A stretch of DNA of 64,000 nt from Halogeometricum sp. S3BR5-2 (lineage in GTDB: Archaea > Halobacteriota > Halobacteria > Halobacteriales > Haloferacaceae), in NCBI RefSeq assembly GCF_031624635.1, contig NZ_JAMQOQ010000003.1, positions 248,001 to 312,000 on the forward strand, written 5' to 3'. A program made the position numbers and the translations under genes. Position 1 is the stretch's first letter. The number at the start of each line of letters is the position of its first letter. Positions 1-8,798 of the stretch are shown piece by piece. Under the pieces are notes generated by a model. The model worked only from the letters and a program-made list of their open reading frames with translations. It did not search any database and was not told the DNA's origin.

Positions 1-2
1 GG

Positions 3-1220
3 GACCGGGATGCGCTACGGGAGGATTATCAGCCCGAGCAGTTGGTCGGTCGAGACGAGGAACTCCGAACGTACCAGGCGGCGCTCCAACCCGTCATCAA
101 CGGCGAGCAACCGAACAACATCTTCCTGTACGGCAAGACCGGCGTCGGCAAGACGGCCGCGACGAAGTACCTCCTCGCACACCTCCGAGAGGACGCCGCG
201 CAGTACGACGACATCGACCTCTCGGTCACCTTTCTCAACTGCGACGGTCTCACCAGTTCCTATCAGATCGCCACCCGCCTCGTCAACAGCCTCCGCTCGG
301 AGTCGAACCAGATATCCACGACGGGGTACCCTCTCGCGTCCGTCTACGAGATGCTCTGGGAGGAACTGGACGACCGGGCGGGCAGCGTCCTCGTCGTCCT
401 CGACGAGATAGACCACGTCAACGACGACAGCATCCTCTATCAACTCCCCCGCGCCCGCGCGAACGGTAACCTCGAAGTCGCCAAGATCGGTCTCATCGGC
501 ATCTCGAACGACTTCTCCTTCCGCGACGACCTCTCGCCGAAAGTCAAGAGTTCGCTGTGCGAACAGGAGATTCACTTCCCCGCCTACAACGCCGAGAACC
601 TCCGCGCCATCCTCCAACAGCGCGCCGAAGTCGCCTTCCACGAGGGCGTCCTCTCCGAGGAGGTCATCCCGCTGTGCGCCGCCTACGGTGCGAAGGACGC
701 CGGTGACGCCCGCCAATCCATCGACCTCCTGATGAAGGCGGGCGACCTGGCGCGCGACGAGGAGACCGACTCCATCGAGGAGAGCCACGTCCGCCGCGGC
801 CGTCGCGCGCTCGAACGCGGCCGCATCAAAGAGGGAATCAACGGGCTCACGGAACACGGCCACCTCGTCCTCTACGCGCTCCTCACCCTAGACCTGGAGG
901 GCGAGACTCCCATCCGCTCGCGCGACGTCCGCCCCCGCTACACGCGCTTCGCCGAACTCGCCAACCGCGACCCCCTCGTCCCCCGTCGAATGAGAGACCA
1001 TCTGAGCGAACTCGCCATGCTGGGCATCGTCTCCGTCACCGAACGGAACGAGGGGCGGCGCGGCGGGACCTACCGGGAGTACGCGCTCGACATGGACGTC
1101 GAACTCATCCTCTCGGCGATGGCCGACACCGTCGAACTCGTCGGCGTCCACGACAGCATCAACTCCTACGTCGACGGCGACGACGAACCGACGACGCTCG
1201 AGGATTTCCACGGCGCGTAG
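3..1220 (+). CDS. Orc1/Cdc6-type replication initiator, 5' end outside window
   Basis: Archaeal origin-binding AAA+ ATPase that marks replication origins. The frame is open to the first bases of the window and reads into RDALREDYQPEQLVGRDEEL, the usual Cdc6 lead-in, so the true start lies upstream and the TTG at 42 is not the start. Numbered from that TTG: Walker A GKTGVGKT at 31-38, Walker B VLDEID near 119-124, sensor 1 around GLIGISND, and a C-terminal winged-helix part from about residue 265. Nothing looks broken. I saw no canonical origin-recognition boxes in the 220 bp downstream; the cognate origin, if linked, would lie upstream of the window. Haloarchaea usually carry several paralogues, so no number is assigned. 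Confidence 0.93.
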   Translation, partial: DRDALREDYQPEQLVGRDEELRTYQAALQPVINGEQPNNIFLYGKTGVGKTAATKYLLAHLREDAAQYDDIDLSVTFLNCDGLTSSYQIATRLVNSLRSESNQISTTGYPLASVYEMLWEELDDRAGSVLVVLDEIDHVNDDSILYQLPRARANGNLEVAKIGLIGISNDFSFRDDLSPKVKSSLCEQEIHFPAYNAENLRAILQQRAEVAFHEGVLSEEVIPLCAAYGAKDAGDARQSIDLLMKAGDLARDEETDSIEESHVRRGRRALERGRIKEGINGLTEHGHLVLYALLTLDLEGETPIRSRDVRPRYTRFAELANRDPLVPRRMRDHLSELAMLGIVSVTERNEGRRGGTYREYALDMDVELILSAMADTVELVGVHDSINSYVDGDDEPTTLEDFHGA

Positions 1221-1293
1221 ACCTCGACGGCTCCTCGCGACGCAGTACCGCGGACACGGCGGTGTCGGACGCTGCCGTCAGAAGGGGAGCCGA

Positions 1294-1313
1294 ACACCAC
1301 CGTGTCCGCTGTT
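1294..1313. repeat. 20-bp motif, copy 1 of 2
   Basis: ACACCACCGTGTCCGCTGTT matches 19 of 20 positions with a second copy at 13814-13833. Both copies lie in short intergenic gaps between convergent genes. Copy 1 also overlaps the right arm (CCGTGTCCGC, 1300-1309) of a 10-bp inverted repeat whose left arm is GCGGACACGG at 1250-1259. Function is unknown; it could be a transcription-end signal or a protein-binding site. Confidence 0.5.
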
Positions 1314-1443
1314 TCTTCGCGGGCCGACATTCCCGACGTCGAACGGATGTTTGCGCTGCCCCCACACCGCTCGACCCGTATCCGTCCGCACTCGACACCG
1401 GCGCGTCCGCCGTTCGAGCGAGCGGGGGAGACGCCCGTCCGGT

Positions 1444-4400
1444 TTACGCCCGCCGGCGCGCGAACGCGGCGGCCCCGAGGAGCACCGAGAGCAGCGCCGC
1501 GACCGGACCGAACCCGGGCGTTCCCGAGTTCGTCTCGCCGGTCGGAGTCGACTCGGCGCCGGCTTCGACCGCCGTGTCGGTCGCGTCGCCGGTTGACGCG
1601 GCCGTCTCCGCGCTTCCGCCGTCGCTCTCTCCGGCACCGGTCCCGCTGCCATCAGCGGTCGTCTGAGCCGTCGATACCGACGATCCGCCGTCGTTCTCGA
1701 CCGATTCGTTCGCGGTCGTCGCGTTCGTGACCGTCACGTTCCCGACGACCCCGCCACCGAGCGACAGTTCGTGGGTCCCGGGCTCCTCGAAGGTGTGCGA
1801 GAGCGTCACCGTCTCGCTGGCTCCCGCTTCGAGCGAGAGTTCGCGGGCGTCGACCGTCTCGCCGTCGACCGTGAGGTTGACGGCGGTCGTGCCGTCTGCC
1901 TCGCCGACGTTGTCGACGACCGCCGAGGCGTTCACCTCGTCGCCGACCGACGCGTTCGTCGCGGAGAGCGTCGCGTTCGATAGCTCGAAGGCGGCCGTCC
2001 CGTCGCTCTCGGCGTCCCCGGCGTATCCGCCGCCGGAACCGCCGTCGTCGCCGTCGTCTTCACTGTCTGCGTCGTCGGACCCGCTCTCGTCACTCTCGTC
2101 GTTCTCGTCGCTCGGATCGTCCGAACTTCCGCCGCTCGGAGCGCCACCGCTCTGGCCGTCTGACGCCTCGTCGTCGGGTTCGGCGTTCGCGCCGCCGTCG
2201 GTGCCATCGCCGTCGTCACCCGCGCCGTCGTTACCCGCATCATCGCCACTCGCGTCGCCGACGTCAATGTTCACGTCGACCGTCGCCGGAGCGGACTGCC
2301 CGCCCTCGGTGTCGTTGACCGTGAACGCGAACGAGTCGGTGCCCGACGTGGCCTCCGTATCGTACGTGACGGTCCCGTCGTCGTTCGCCGTCGCGGACCC
2401 CTCCCCTGCGCCCTCGACTATCGCGACGCTCGACGGGTCGACTCCGTCGCCGTCGGGGTCGGTCGCGTACTCGGTCACGTCGACGGTGACCGCTTCGCCG
2501 GTGTACTCCAGCGCGGGAATCTCCCCGACTTCGGGCGGGGCGTTCTCCTCCACGACGCCGCCGCACGTCCCCACTTCGGCGTACTGCGCGGTCAGCGTCG
2601 CGTCGGCGTCCGGGACGGTGTACGTCCGGTCCGAGTCGGTCTCGCCGTCGCTCCAGCCGTCGAACTCGTAGCTCGTCCCCTCCCGACAGACCGTCTCGGG
2701 GGCCGACAGACTGTGTCGGTACCCGATCATGCTGTCGAACGTGTAGCCGCCGTCGGCGGTCGACTCCGGCACGCCGCCGACGCTGACGTTGACGCCCTCG
2801 GGTTGGCTCGCCAGCGTGACGTCGACCTCCTCAGGTTCGATGGTCACCGACTTCGTCGTCCGCAGTCCGTCGGAGTCGGTGGCGGTCACGTTGACCTCGT
2901 AGGCGACGACGCCGGTCGTCGCGTGACCCGTCGCCGGCACCGTGTACGTTATCGACTCGCCCGTCTCGGACGTCTGCGGGTGTCGGTGCGTGTTGTGGGC
3001 GAGGCTGACCTGCCACTCGATGTCCTCCCCCGAGAGCCGTCCGTCCTCGACGTCGGTCACGTCGGCCGACAGCGTGACCTCTTCGCCCCCGCGGGCGGTC
3101 ACGTCGCCGGCGGGGTCGAGCGTCATCTCGGGCGCGCCGCCGACGGTGACCGGTGTGGGTTCGGAGTCGACCGCCGTCGTCCCGTCGCTCACCTCGACGT
3201 AGGCCTCGTAGGACCCCTGCTCGTCGTACGTGTGTGAGACGCTCACGCCGGTCGCCGTCTCGCCGTCGCCGAAGTGCCACGTGTAACTCAGGTCGTCGCC
3301 CTCGGGGTCCGACGCGCCCGCCTCGAACGCGACGTCGAGGGGTGCGGCGCCGCTCTCGGGCGTCGCGCTCGTCGACTCGACTCGCGGCGCCTTGTTACCG
3401 GACTCGTAGACGTAGCGGACGATCTGTCCCCGCCCCAACTGCGACCCGTAGAGGGCGCCGTCGGGGCCGACCTTCGTCGAGACGAGCGCGCCCGTCCGGT
3501 CGTCGAAGTTGTACGGGCCGGCGACGACTTCCGTCCCGTCGTCGCTCAGCACGAGGTACTTGATCAGTCGGTCGTTGTAGTCGCTGTAGAACAGGACGTT
3601 GTCGTATTCGTCGGGGAACATATCGGCGCCGTAGACGGGGCCGACGGTGACCGCGGCGCCGTAGCCGTCGCCGGACGGGTCGTCGTTCGGACCGCCGGGC
3701 GTCTCGCCGTGCAAGTACGAGAAAATCGGGTCGTCGTACGCCGGGTCCTCGCAGACCCCCTCGCAGTCGGGCCAGCCGTAGTTGGCGCCCTTCTCGCCGA
3801 GGTGGATGTCCTCCGCGGCGTCGTAGCGGTTGTTCCCCCCGACCTCGCCGATGTACAGTTCGCCGTTCTGCGCGAAGTTGATTCGATACGGGTTCCGGAG
3901 GCCGTAGGCCCATATCTCCCCGAGCGTGTCCGGGTCGCCGTCGCCGGCGAACGGGTTGTCCTCGGGGATGGAGCCGTCGGGATTCAGCCGGATTATCTTC
4001 CCGTCGGGTCGCGAGAGGTCCTGCGCCCACTGGGCGTTGTCGTACTCGTCGCCGGTTCCGACGTACACCTTCCCGTCGGGGCCGACGTCGACGCCGCCGC
4101 CGAGGTGACAGCAGGCGATGTCCGAACCGGTGTGTATCTCGTTTCGCCAGAGCACCTCCCGACTCGCGGGGTCGGCGCGACTGGTCGTTCCCCCGTCGTT
4201 CTCGACATGGGTGAATCGTGCGAGGACGTTCTCGGGTTCGCTGTTCGCGGCGTCGGCCGCGTCCGGGTCGTCGAGGCGCGAGTAGTAGACGTAGAACTCG
4301 CCGCTCTCCTCGAAGTCGTTCGCCAGCGCGATACCGAGGAGTCCTCGTTCGCGATTGGACTCGACGCTGTCGATGTCCCGCAGGTCGAGGTACGTCTCGT

Positions 4401-4713
4401 ACTCCTCGGTCTCCGGGTCGTAGACGAGTATCTCGCCGCCTTTCTGGATGACGAGCATCCGCCCGTCGGGCAGGAACACCGTCTCCATCGGCTGGTTCAG
4501 TCCCGAGATGACCGTCTCCTTGCGGAAGGAGTCGCCGTCGGCCGCCCACTCCCCGGAGCCGTCGCTACCGCCACCGCTCGTGTGGTCGCCGTGCGCCGCG
4601 GCCCCCCCGGCGGCGAAGACGACGCCTGCGGTGACCGAGGACGTGAGCGTGACGAACGCCAGCAGCACCGCAACCGCCTGTCGCCTCGCGCCTGAACGGG
4701 TTGTAAGTTGCAC
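1444..4713 (-). CDS. Secreted PQQ-type sugar dehydrogenase with PKD domain and PGF-CTERM anchor
   Basis: Predicted exported glucose/sorbosone dehydrogenase-family protein of about 1089 residues. After the signal peptide (hydrophobic run VAVLLAFVTLTSSVTAGVVF) comes a six-bladed GSDH propeller at about residues 68-435, including the CCHLGGG motif whose His is the expected catalytic base and a PDGKVYVGTGD blade. Then follow a PKD domain (about 443-525), further Ig-like segments, a very acidic Asp/Ser/Gly linker, a CARDB-like domain and a C-terminal PGF-CTERM tail (TPGFGPVAALLSVLLGAAAF then RRR). Archaeosortase would process and lipid-anchor that tail. The GTG at 4713 is chosen because it puts the signal peptide at the N-terminus; an ATG at 4794 and a TTG at 4809 are in frame. 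PQQ use is inferred from the family; the substrate is unknown. Confidence 0.85.
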   Translation of the reverse strand: MQLTTRSGARRQAVAVLLAFVTLTSSVTAGVVFAAGGAAAHGDHTSGGGSDGSGEWAADGDSFRKETVISGLNQPMETVFLPDGRMLVIQKGGEILVYDPETEEYETYLDLRDIDSVESNRERGLLGIALANDFEESGEFYVYYSRLDDPDAADAANSEPENVLARFTHVENDGGTTSRADPASREVLWRNEIHTGSDIACCHLGGGVDVGPDGKVYVGTGDEYDNAQWAQDLSRPDGKIIRLNPDGSIPEDNPFAGDGDPDTLGEIWAYGLRNPYRINFAQNGELYIGEVGGNNRYDAAEDIHLGEKGANYGWPDCEGVCEDPAYDDPIFSYLHGETPGGPNDDPSGDGYGAAVTVGPVYGADMFPDEYDNVLFYSDYNDRLIKYLVLSDDGTEVVAGPYNFDDRTGALVSTKVGPDGALYGSQLGRGQIVRYVYESGNKAPRVESTSATPESGAAPLDVAFEAGASDPEGDDLSYTWHFGDGETATGVSVSHTYDEQGSYEAYVEVSDGTTAVDSEPTPVTVGGAPEMTLDPAGDVTARGGEEVTLSADVTDVEDGRLSGEDIEWQVSLAHNTHRHPQTSETGESITYTVPATGHATTGVVAYEVNVTATDSDGLRTTKSVTIEPEEVDVTLASQPEGVNVSVGGVPESTADGGYTFDSMIGYRHSLSAPETVCREGTSYEFDGWSDGETDSDRTYTVPDADATLTAQYAEVGTCGGVVEENAPPEVGEIPALEYTGEAVTVDVTEYATDPDGDGVDPSSVAIVEGAGEGSATANDDGTVTYDTEATSGTDSFAFTVNDTEGGQSAPATVDVNIDVGDASGDDAGNDGAGDDGDGTDGGANAEPDDEASDGQSGGAPSGGSSDDPSDENDESDESGSDDADSEDDGDDGGSGGGYAGDAESDGTAAFELSNATLSATNASVGDEVNASAVVDNVGEADGTTAVNLTVDGETVDARELSLEAGASETVTLSHTFEEPGTHELSLGGGVVGNVTVTNATTANESVENDGGSSVSTAQTTADGSGTGAGESDGGSAETAASTGDATDTAVEAGAESTPTGETNSGTPGFGPVAALLSVLLGAAAFARRRA

Positions 4714-4961
4714 TGCTCTGTGTTGCGACAAGGATTCTCCCCTCAAAGTTAGCCACGATAATCTCGTTCGGTCGAATTTCGTCCCGTTTTTCATCGTGAA
4801 TTTATTCAAAAAATGACGAACTAACAGTGACAGGCTGAAAATATAACCAACACAAAGAATTTACCTAACTCGACAAATTGGCGAATACTGAACACTTCTT
4901 CCGGAAGTCGAGGTGCTGGCGTCTGGGAGGCGAAGCGCCCCGACACGACTCGACCCGTGAC

Positions 4962-6806
4962 TCACTCCACCGTGCCGTCGAGCAGGTGCGTCAGCGCCAT
5001 CACGTACGAACCCACCTCGTAGGTTCCCTTGTACTGCTGGTCGCGCCACCCGTTCGTGAACTGGCGGTTGTCCATCCGGCCGTCCGTCGTCACCTGCCGC
5101 ATCGGGACGCCGATACCCGACACGTCGACGAGGTCCCGTCCGGTCCCGTTCGTCTCGAATATCCACGCCATCGCGCGGCCCGCATCGCGGGTGTACTCCT
5201 CCTCGCCGCCCGCGGCGTAGTAGTGGGCGACGGCGTTGACGAAGAACGTCTGATGACACTCGTAGAGGTAGTGCCAGTACGGCGTTCCGCCCGTGAGTTT
5301 GCCGCGCAGTTCCCCGTACAGGCGGGCGTGCAGGGGCCAATCCTCCCAGACGAACGCGCCGTCCTCGCGCATCCGGTTCTCGACGGTGTAGTCGAGAACG
5401 TCCTCCAGGTCGCCGAGGTAGCCGGTCTTCCCCGTCACCTCGATGGCCCGCGCGACGGCCCAGCAGGTGTACATCTGGTTCTGGTGGCGGCGGGTGGTGT
5501 GGTTGTCGAAGCCGTACAGGCCCTCGGGGGTCCGGCGGTCGGATATCTCCCAGAGACCGCGGTCGACGAACGCCTCCACGCGTTCGTCGTCGGGGACCGC
5601 CTCGTGGAGGTACGTCGCGCCGTAGAGCGCGAGGCTGTCCTCGGCGTGGTCGAACTCGACCGTCTCGTCGGCGTGGTCGAATAGGGTGCGCGCGGACGCG
5701 AGGTACTCCCTCTCCCCCTCGTCATCGAACACGTCCGCGGCCATCGCGTACGCCGCGAGGAGCGGACCGACCCCGTAACTCGGCATCGCTTCCGGGAGTT
5801 CCCCCGACTCGATGCGCTCGTCGAAGAACTCGAACTCGCGTCGAATCTTCGCGTCGTACTCGTCGGTGCCGAGCGGAGAGGTCCGCCAGTTCATGACGCC
5901 CATCAGCGCCATCGGGGCGTAGCGCCACTCCTGACTCTCGTCGCGCGACCACGTCGGGGAGCCGTCGTCGTCGAACTCGTATTTCAGCGCGCGGATGATG
6001 CCGTCGTCCACCTCGTCCCAGAAACCGTCCTCGGCTGTCGGCCGGAACAGCGCTTCTAACCCCCGTTCGAGGTACGATTCGTACTTCATCGGACGCGCGG
6101 CGAGGACGATGTACGACGCCCGCCGCCACATCTCTCGCTCCGTCAACTCCTCCGAGAGGCGTTCGGCGGCGTCGACGAACCGCTCCTGGTACCGGTCGGG
6201 AAGCGCGTTGACGCCGAGGTGGAGTTTGCGGGGGTACTGGAACAGCAGGTCGAAGTCGGCGAGGTGCCAGTCCGGCGAGACGACGTCGAGCGCCTCGTCG
6301 GGTTCGTAGAAGCGGTTGTCCCCGTTGGCGGCGTACGGCGACCGGGGCGTGGGGACGGAGAAGACGTAGAGGCCGTCGGGCTTCGTGACCCGGTGTACCT
6401 CCTCGGTGAGGCCCGGCACGTCGAGGAACTTCCAGTCGTACGGGCCGATGGAGACGGCGCCGTCGAAGTGGTCGTCGGGGAACGGCAGGTTCGGGGCCTC
6501 GGGTTCGGTCACCTCGTAGGCGTCCACGGCGTCGCCGAGCACCTCGCGCGCGGTGTCGCTCGCGGCGGCCGAGAAGTCGAGTCGGGTCACGTCGTCCGCG
6601 TCCAGCGTGGCCGTCACCGTCGACTCGGAGGCGACGTCGAGCACCCGGTCGCGGTGGCCGAGACGCTCGACGGCGGCCAGACGCTCCGCGTCCCGAAGGT
6701 ACTGCATGTTGGGACCGACGGGTGGCTGTTTCACCCACCGCTTGAGCCGGCGTTCTCGGGCGTCGTGCGACTTCATCGTCTCGGAGGAGTGAGCGGATTC
6801 TGACAT
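4962..6806 (-). CDS. Two-domain protein: methyltransferase-like domain plus alpha/alpha-toroid domain
   Basis: 614 residues. The N-terminal ~230 residues have the layout of a class I SAM-dependent methyltransferase (VLDVASE strand, LPFPDDHFDGAVSIG, then VHRVTKPDGLYVFSVP), but the usual GxGxG loop of motif I is replaced by a Gly-free sequence. The remaining ~370 residues look like an (alpha/alpha)6 barrel (repeated helices, DHADETVEFDHAEDSLALYG, DNHTTRRHQNQMYTCW, TYEVGSYVMALTHLLDG), as in glycoside-hydrolase-like toroids. The ATG at 6806 is used: the frame is open further upstream, but that stretch is antisense to the divergent glycosyltransferase. It may methylate or otherwise modify a sugar in the neighbouring glycan pathway; that is inference. 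Confidence 0.75.
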   Translation of the reverse strand: MSESAHSSETMKSHDARERRLKRWVKQPPVGPNMQYLRDAERLAAVERLGHRDRVLDVASESTVTATLDADDVTRLDFSAAASDTAREVLGDAVDAYEVTEPEAPNLPFPDDHFDGAVSIGPYDWKFLDVPGLTEEVHRVTKPDGLYVFSVPTPRSPYAANGDNRFYEPDEALDVVSPDWHLADFDLLFQYPRKLHLGVNALPDRYQERFVDAAERLSEELTEREMWRRASYIVLAARPMKYESYLERGLEALFRPTAEDGFWDEVDDGIIRALKYEFDDDGSPTWSRDESQEWRYAPMALMGVMNWRTSPLGTDEYDAKIRREFEFFDERIESGELPEAMPSYGVGPLLAAYAMAADVFDDEGEREYLASARTLFDHADETVEFDHAEDSLALYGATYLHEAVPDDERVEAFVDRGLWEISDRRTPEGLYGFDNHTTRRHQNQMYTCWAVARAIEVTGKTGYLGDLEDVLDYTVENRMREDGAFVWEDWPLHARLYGELRGKLTGGTPYWHYLYECHQTFFVNAVAHYYAAGGEEEYTRDAGRAMAWIFETNGTGRDLVDVSGIGVPMRQVTTDGRMDNRQFTNGWRDQQYKGTYEVGSYVMALTHLLDGTVE

Positions 6807-6855
6807 GGATGTCCGACCGCGTGACGGCGGCGTATATTGGAGACACAGACGAGTC

Positions 6856-6925
6856 GAACTTAAGTATACGGCGACGAACGCCCCGACCCGCCCGTCGCCG
6901 GGGACGCTGCACAACGTTTTATTCC
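6856..6925. promoter_or_regulatory. Divergent promoter region
   Basis: An AT-rich box at 6859-6869 reads as GTATACTTAAG on the minus strand, about 55 nt before the methyltransferase/toroid start. A TTTTAT box at 6917-6922 lies about 30 nt before the glycosyltransferase ATG at 6951, which suggests a nearly leaderless transcript. Assigned by spacing and composition only. Confidence 0.45.
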
Positions 6926-6950
6926 TCCCCACCCCAGGCCTGAAGTAGCG

Positions 6951-8219
6951 ATGCGCATCTGTATGCTCCTGAACGCGGTCTACCCGACAGACATCCGTCT
7001 CGCCAAGGAGGTGAAGTCGCTGACCGCCGACGGACACACCGTCTTCATCCTGTCGGAGGCCGACGAGGGGCTTCCCGACCGGGAGGAGGTCGGGTCGGCG
7101 ACCGTCATCCGTCGTCCCTTCCAGGCCGCCTACGCGGGTCTCGACGGCGCCGTCGCCGGCGCGCGCACTCTCACCACCGGCGTCGTCGAGTCGTGGATGC
7201 GAGCGCTGGACGACGTCGTCCCCGAAGAGGGAATCGAGGCGCTTCACGCGCACGACCTCCCGATGGTTCACACCGCCCTCGCCGCGGGAGAGCGACACGG
7301 TATCCCAGTCGTCGCTGACCTCCACGAGAACTGGCCGGAGGCCGTCAAGCAGTACCGCCGAGGGAGTTCGCTCGGGTCGCTCACCAACCTCCGATATCTC
7401 GCCGACAGGGTGACCCGCCCGGTGTTCCGCTGGAAGCGGATCGAACGCGACGCCGTCCGGAGGGCCGACCGCGTCGTCACCGTGACCGACGAGGCGGCCG
7501 ACCACTACGTCGAGAACTGCGGCGTCGACCGCTCGAAGGTCGACATCGTCTCGAACTACGTCTCGATGGACACGTTCGGCGACGCGGACCTCCGAGACGT
7601 GGGATTCGAAGACGAGTTCGTCGTCTCCTACGTCGGCACTCTCGGCGGTCCCCACCGCGGCCTCGACGCGGTGGTCCGTGCGATGCCGGCCGTCGTCGAC
7701 CGCGTCCCGAACGCTCGGCTCCTCGTCGTCGGTAACGGCGAGGAGTACCGGTGTCGCCTCGAATCCCTCGTCTCCGAACTCGGCGTCGGCGATCACGTCA
7801 CTTTCACGGGTCGTGTTCCGTTCGACGACGTCCCGTCCTACATCGCCGCCAGCGACGTCTGTCTCGTCCCGCACCAGTCGACCGGCCACACCGAGACGAC
7901 GGTTCCGCACAAGCTGTTTCAGTACATGGCGATGTCGCGCCCCGTCGTCGTCACCGACGTGGCCCCCCTCCGCCGCATCGTCCGGGAGACCGACGCCGGA
8001 ATGGTCGTCCGACCCGACGACCCCGCGGGGTTCGCGCTCGCGTTCGTGGAGTTGGCCGAGGACGAGACGCGCGCGAGAACCCTCGGGCAGAACGGTCGTC
8101 GCGCCGTCGAGAGGACGTACAACTGGGAGCGGACGGGCCGGACGCTCCGCGAGTGTTATCGGAAGCTGTCGGACGTCTCGGACGAATCCAAACGGAGCAC
8201 CGAACTCTCGACGGTCTGA
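6951..8219 (+). CDS. GT4-family glycosyltransferase
   Basis: 422-residue GT-B fold glycosyltransferase. The N-terminal acceptor half contains MLLNAVYPTDIRLAKEVKSL, the HAHDLPMVHTALAAG loop and DLHENWPEAVKQY. The C-terminal donor half has SYVGTLGGPHRGLD, the VVGNGEEY strand, VTFTGRVPFDDVPSYIAASD and the PHKLFQYMAMSRPVV donor-binding region. Length and layout are normal for soluble or peripheral GT4 enzymes that add nucleotide-activated sugars to lipid-linked glycans. The C-terminus (about 400-422) is a Ser/Glu-rich tail. It is divergent from the methyltransferase/toroid gene and has its own TATA-like box. Donor and acceptor sugars cannot be read from the sequence. Confidence 0.9.
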   Translation: MRICMLLNAVYPTDIRLAKEVKSLTADGHTVFILSEADEGLPDREEVGSATVIRRPFQAAYAGLDGAVAGARTLTTGVVESWMRALDDVVPEEGIEALHAHDLPMVHTALAAGERHGIPVVADLHENWPEAVKQYRRGSSLGSLTNLRYLADRVTRPVFRWKRIERDAVRRADRVVTVTDEAADHYVENCGVDRSKVDIVSNYVSMDTFGDADLRDVGFEDEFVVSYVGTLGGPHRGLDAVVRAMPAVVDRVPNARLLVVGNGEEYRCRLESLVSELGVGDHVTFTGRVPFDDVPSYIAASDVCLVPHQSTGHTETTVPHKLFQYMAMSRPVVVTDVAPLRRIVRETDAGMVVRPDDPAGFALAFVELAEDETRARTLGQNGRRAVERTYNWERTGRTLRECYRKLSDVSDESKRSTELSTV

Positions 8220-8798
8220 TCCCGCCGAACGCCGCCGCTCACGGTCTGGAAGTTCTCAATTCTCAAAAAGCGGCGTGACGGTGGACCACCGCGGTCCGCC
8301 GAGCGTCTGGCTGGCGAACCGAGACTGAGTGGTTAGTGGTGGCGAACCGCGAGGTCCGACCGTCCGGCGCGTGGTAGGCTGTCAGCGGTGGCTCGCCTCG
8401 GCCGAGTGACGGTCGGTCGAGCGAGCGGAGCGGTGATGACGGTTGAGGCTCGTTTTGTTGGCGGTACGGTGGCGGCCCCGGTCGAGGTGGCGAACCCGAC
8501 GGGGGCCGGCCGGATGGCGCGGCGACCCACCGCACGGGGCGAGCGTTCGCTCCCGGCTAGCGGGCCGACCGTCCGAGCTCGCGGACGTGGACGAACTCGG
8601 ACGGCCGACCCGCCGACTCCATCCCCCCAAGCGTTCTCGGATTCGATTTGTTGCGCCATCCATCAGGTTAGTAGCGTGTTAATTACAAATAGCTTTCGGT
8701 GAAAAATAGTAGAAATTAGTGAAATTCAGAAAGTAGATAACTTATTCGATATACAGTCAACTGGCCTCTCAAACCTTTATATTGGGTTTATCACTGCG
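8220..8798. other. Gene-free interval
   Basis: No convincing gene on either strand. Bases 8220-8655 are very GC-rich and contain repeated short words (TGGCGAACC near 8311, 8340 and 8487; CCGACCGTCCG near 8356 and 8576). Bases 8660-8798 are strongly AT-rich. The conserved cores of RNase P RNA and SRP RNA were looked for and not found. Confidence 0.5.

Noticed and set aside
1221-1443. Replication origin next to orc1/cdc6
   Set aside because: No origin-recognition-box-like inverted repeats or AT-rich unwinding element were seen. Only the 20-bp motif and one GC-rich inverted repeat are present.
1932-2267. Low-complexity repeats in the sugar dehydrogenase gene as a CRISPR or tandem repeat
   Set aside because: They come from an Asp/Ser/Gly-rich acidic linker; there are no regular direct repeats with unique spacers.
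6807-7910. Upstream extension of the methyltransferase/toroid frame
   Set aside because: It is antisense to the GT4 gene, and its residues show the Val/Gly/Asp bias of a complementary-strand shadow.
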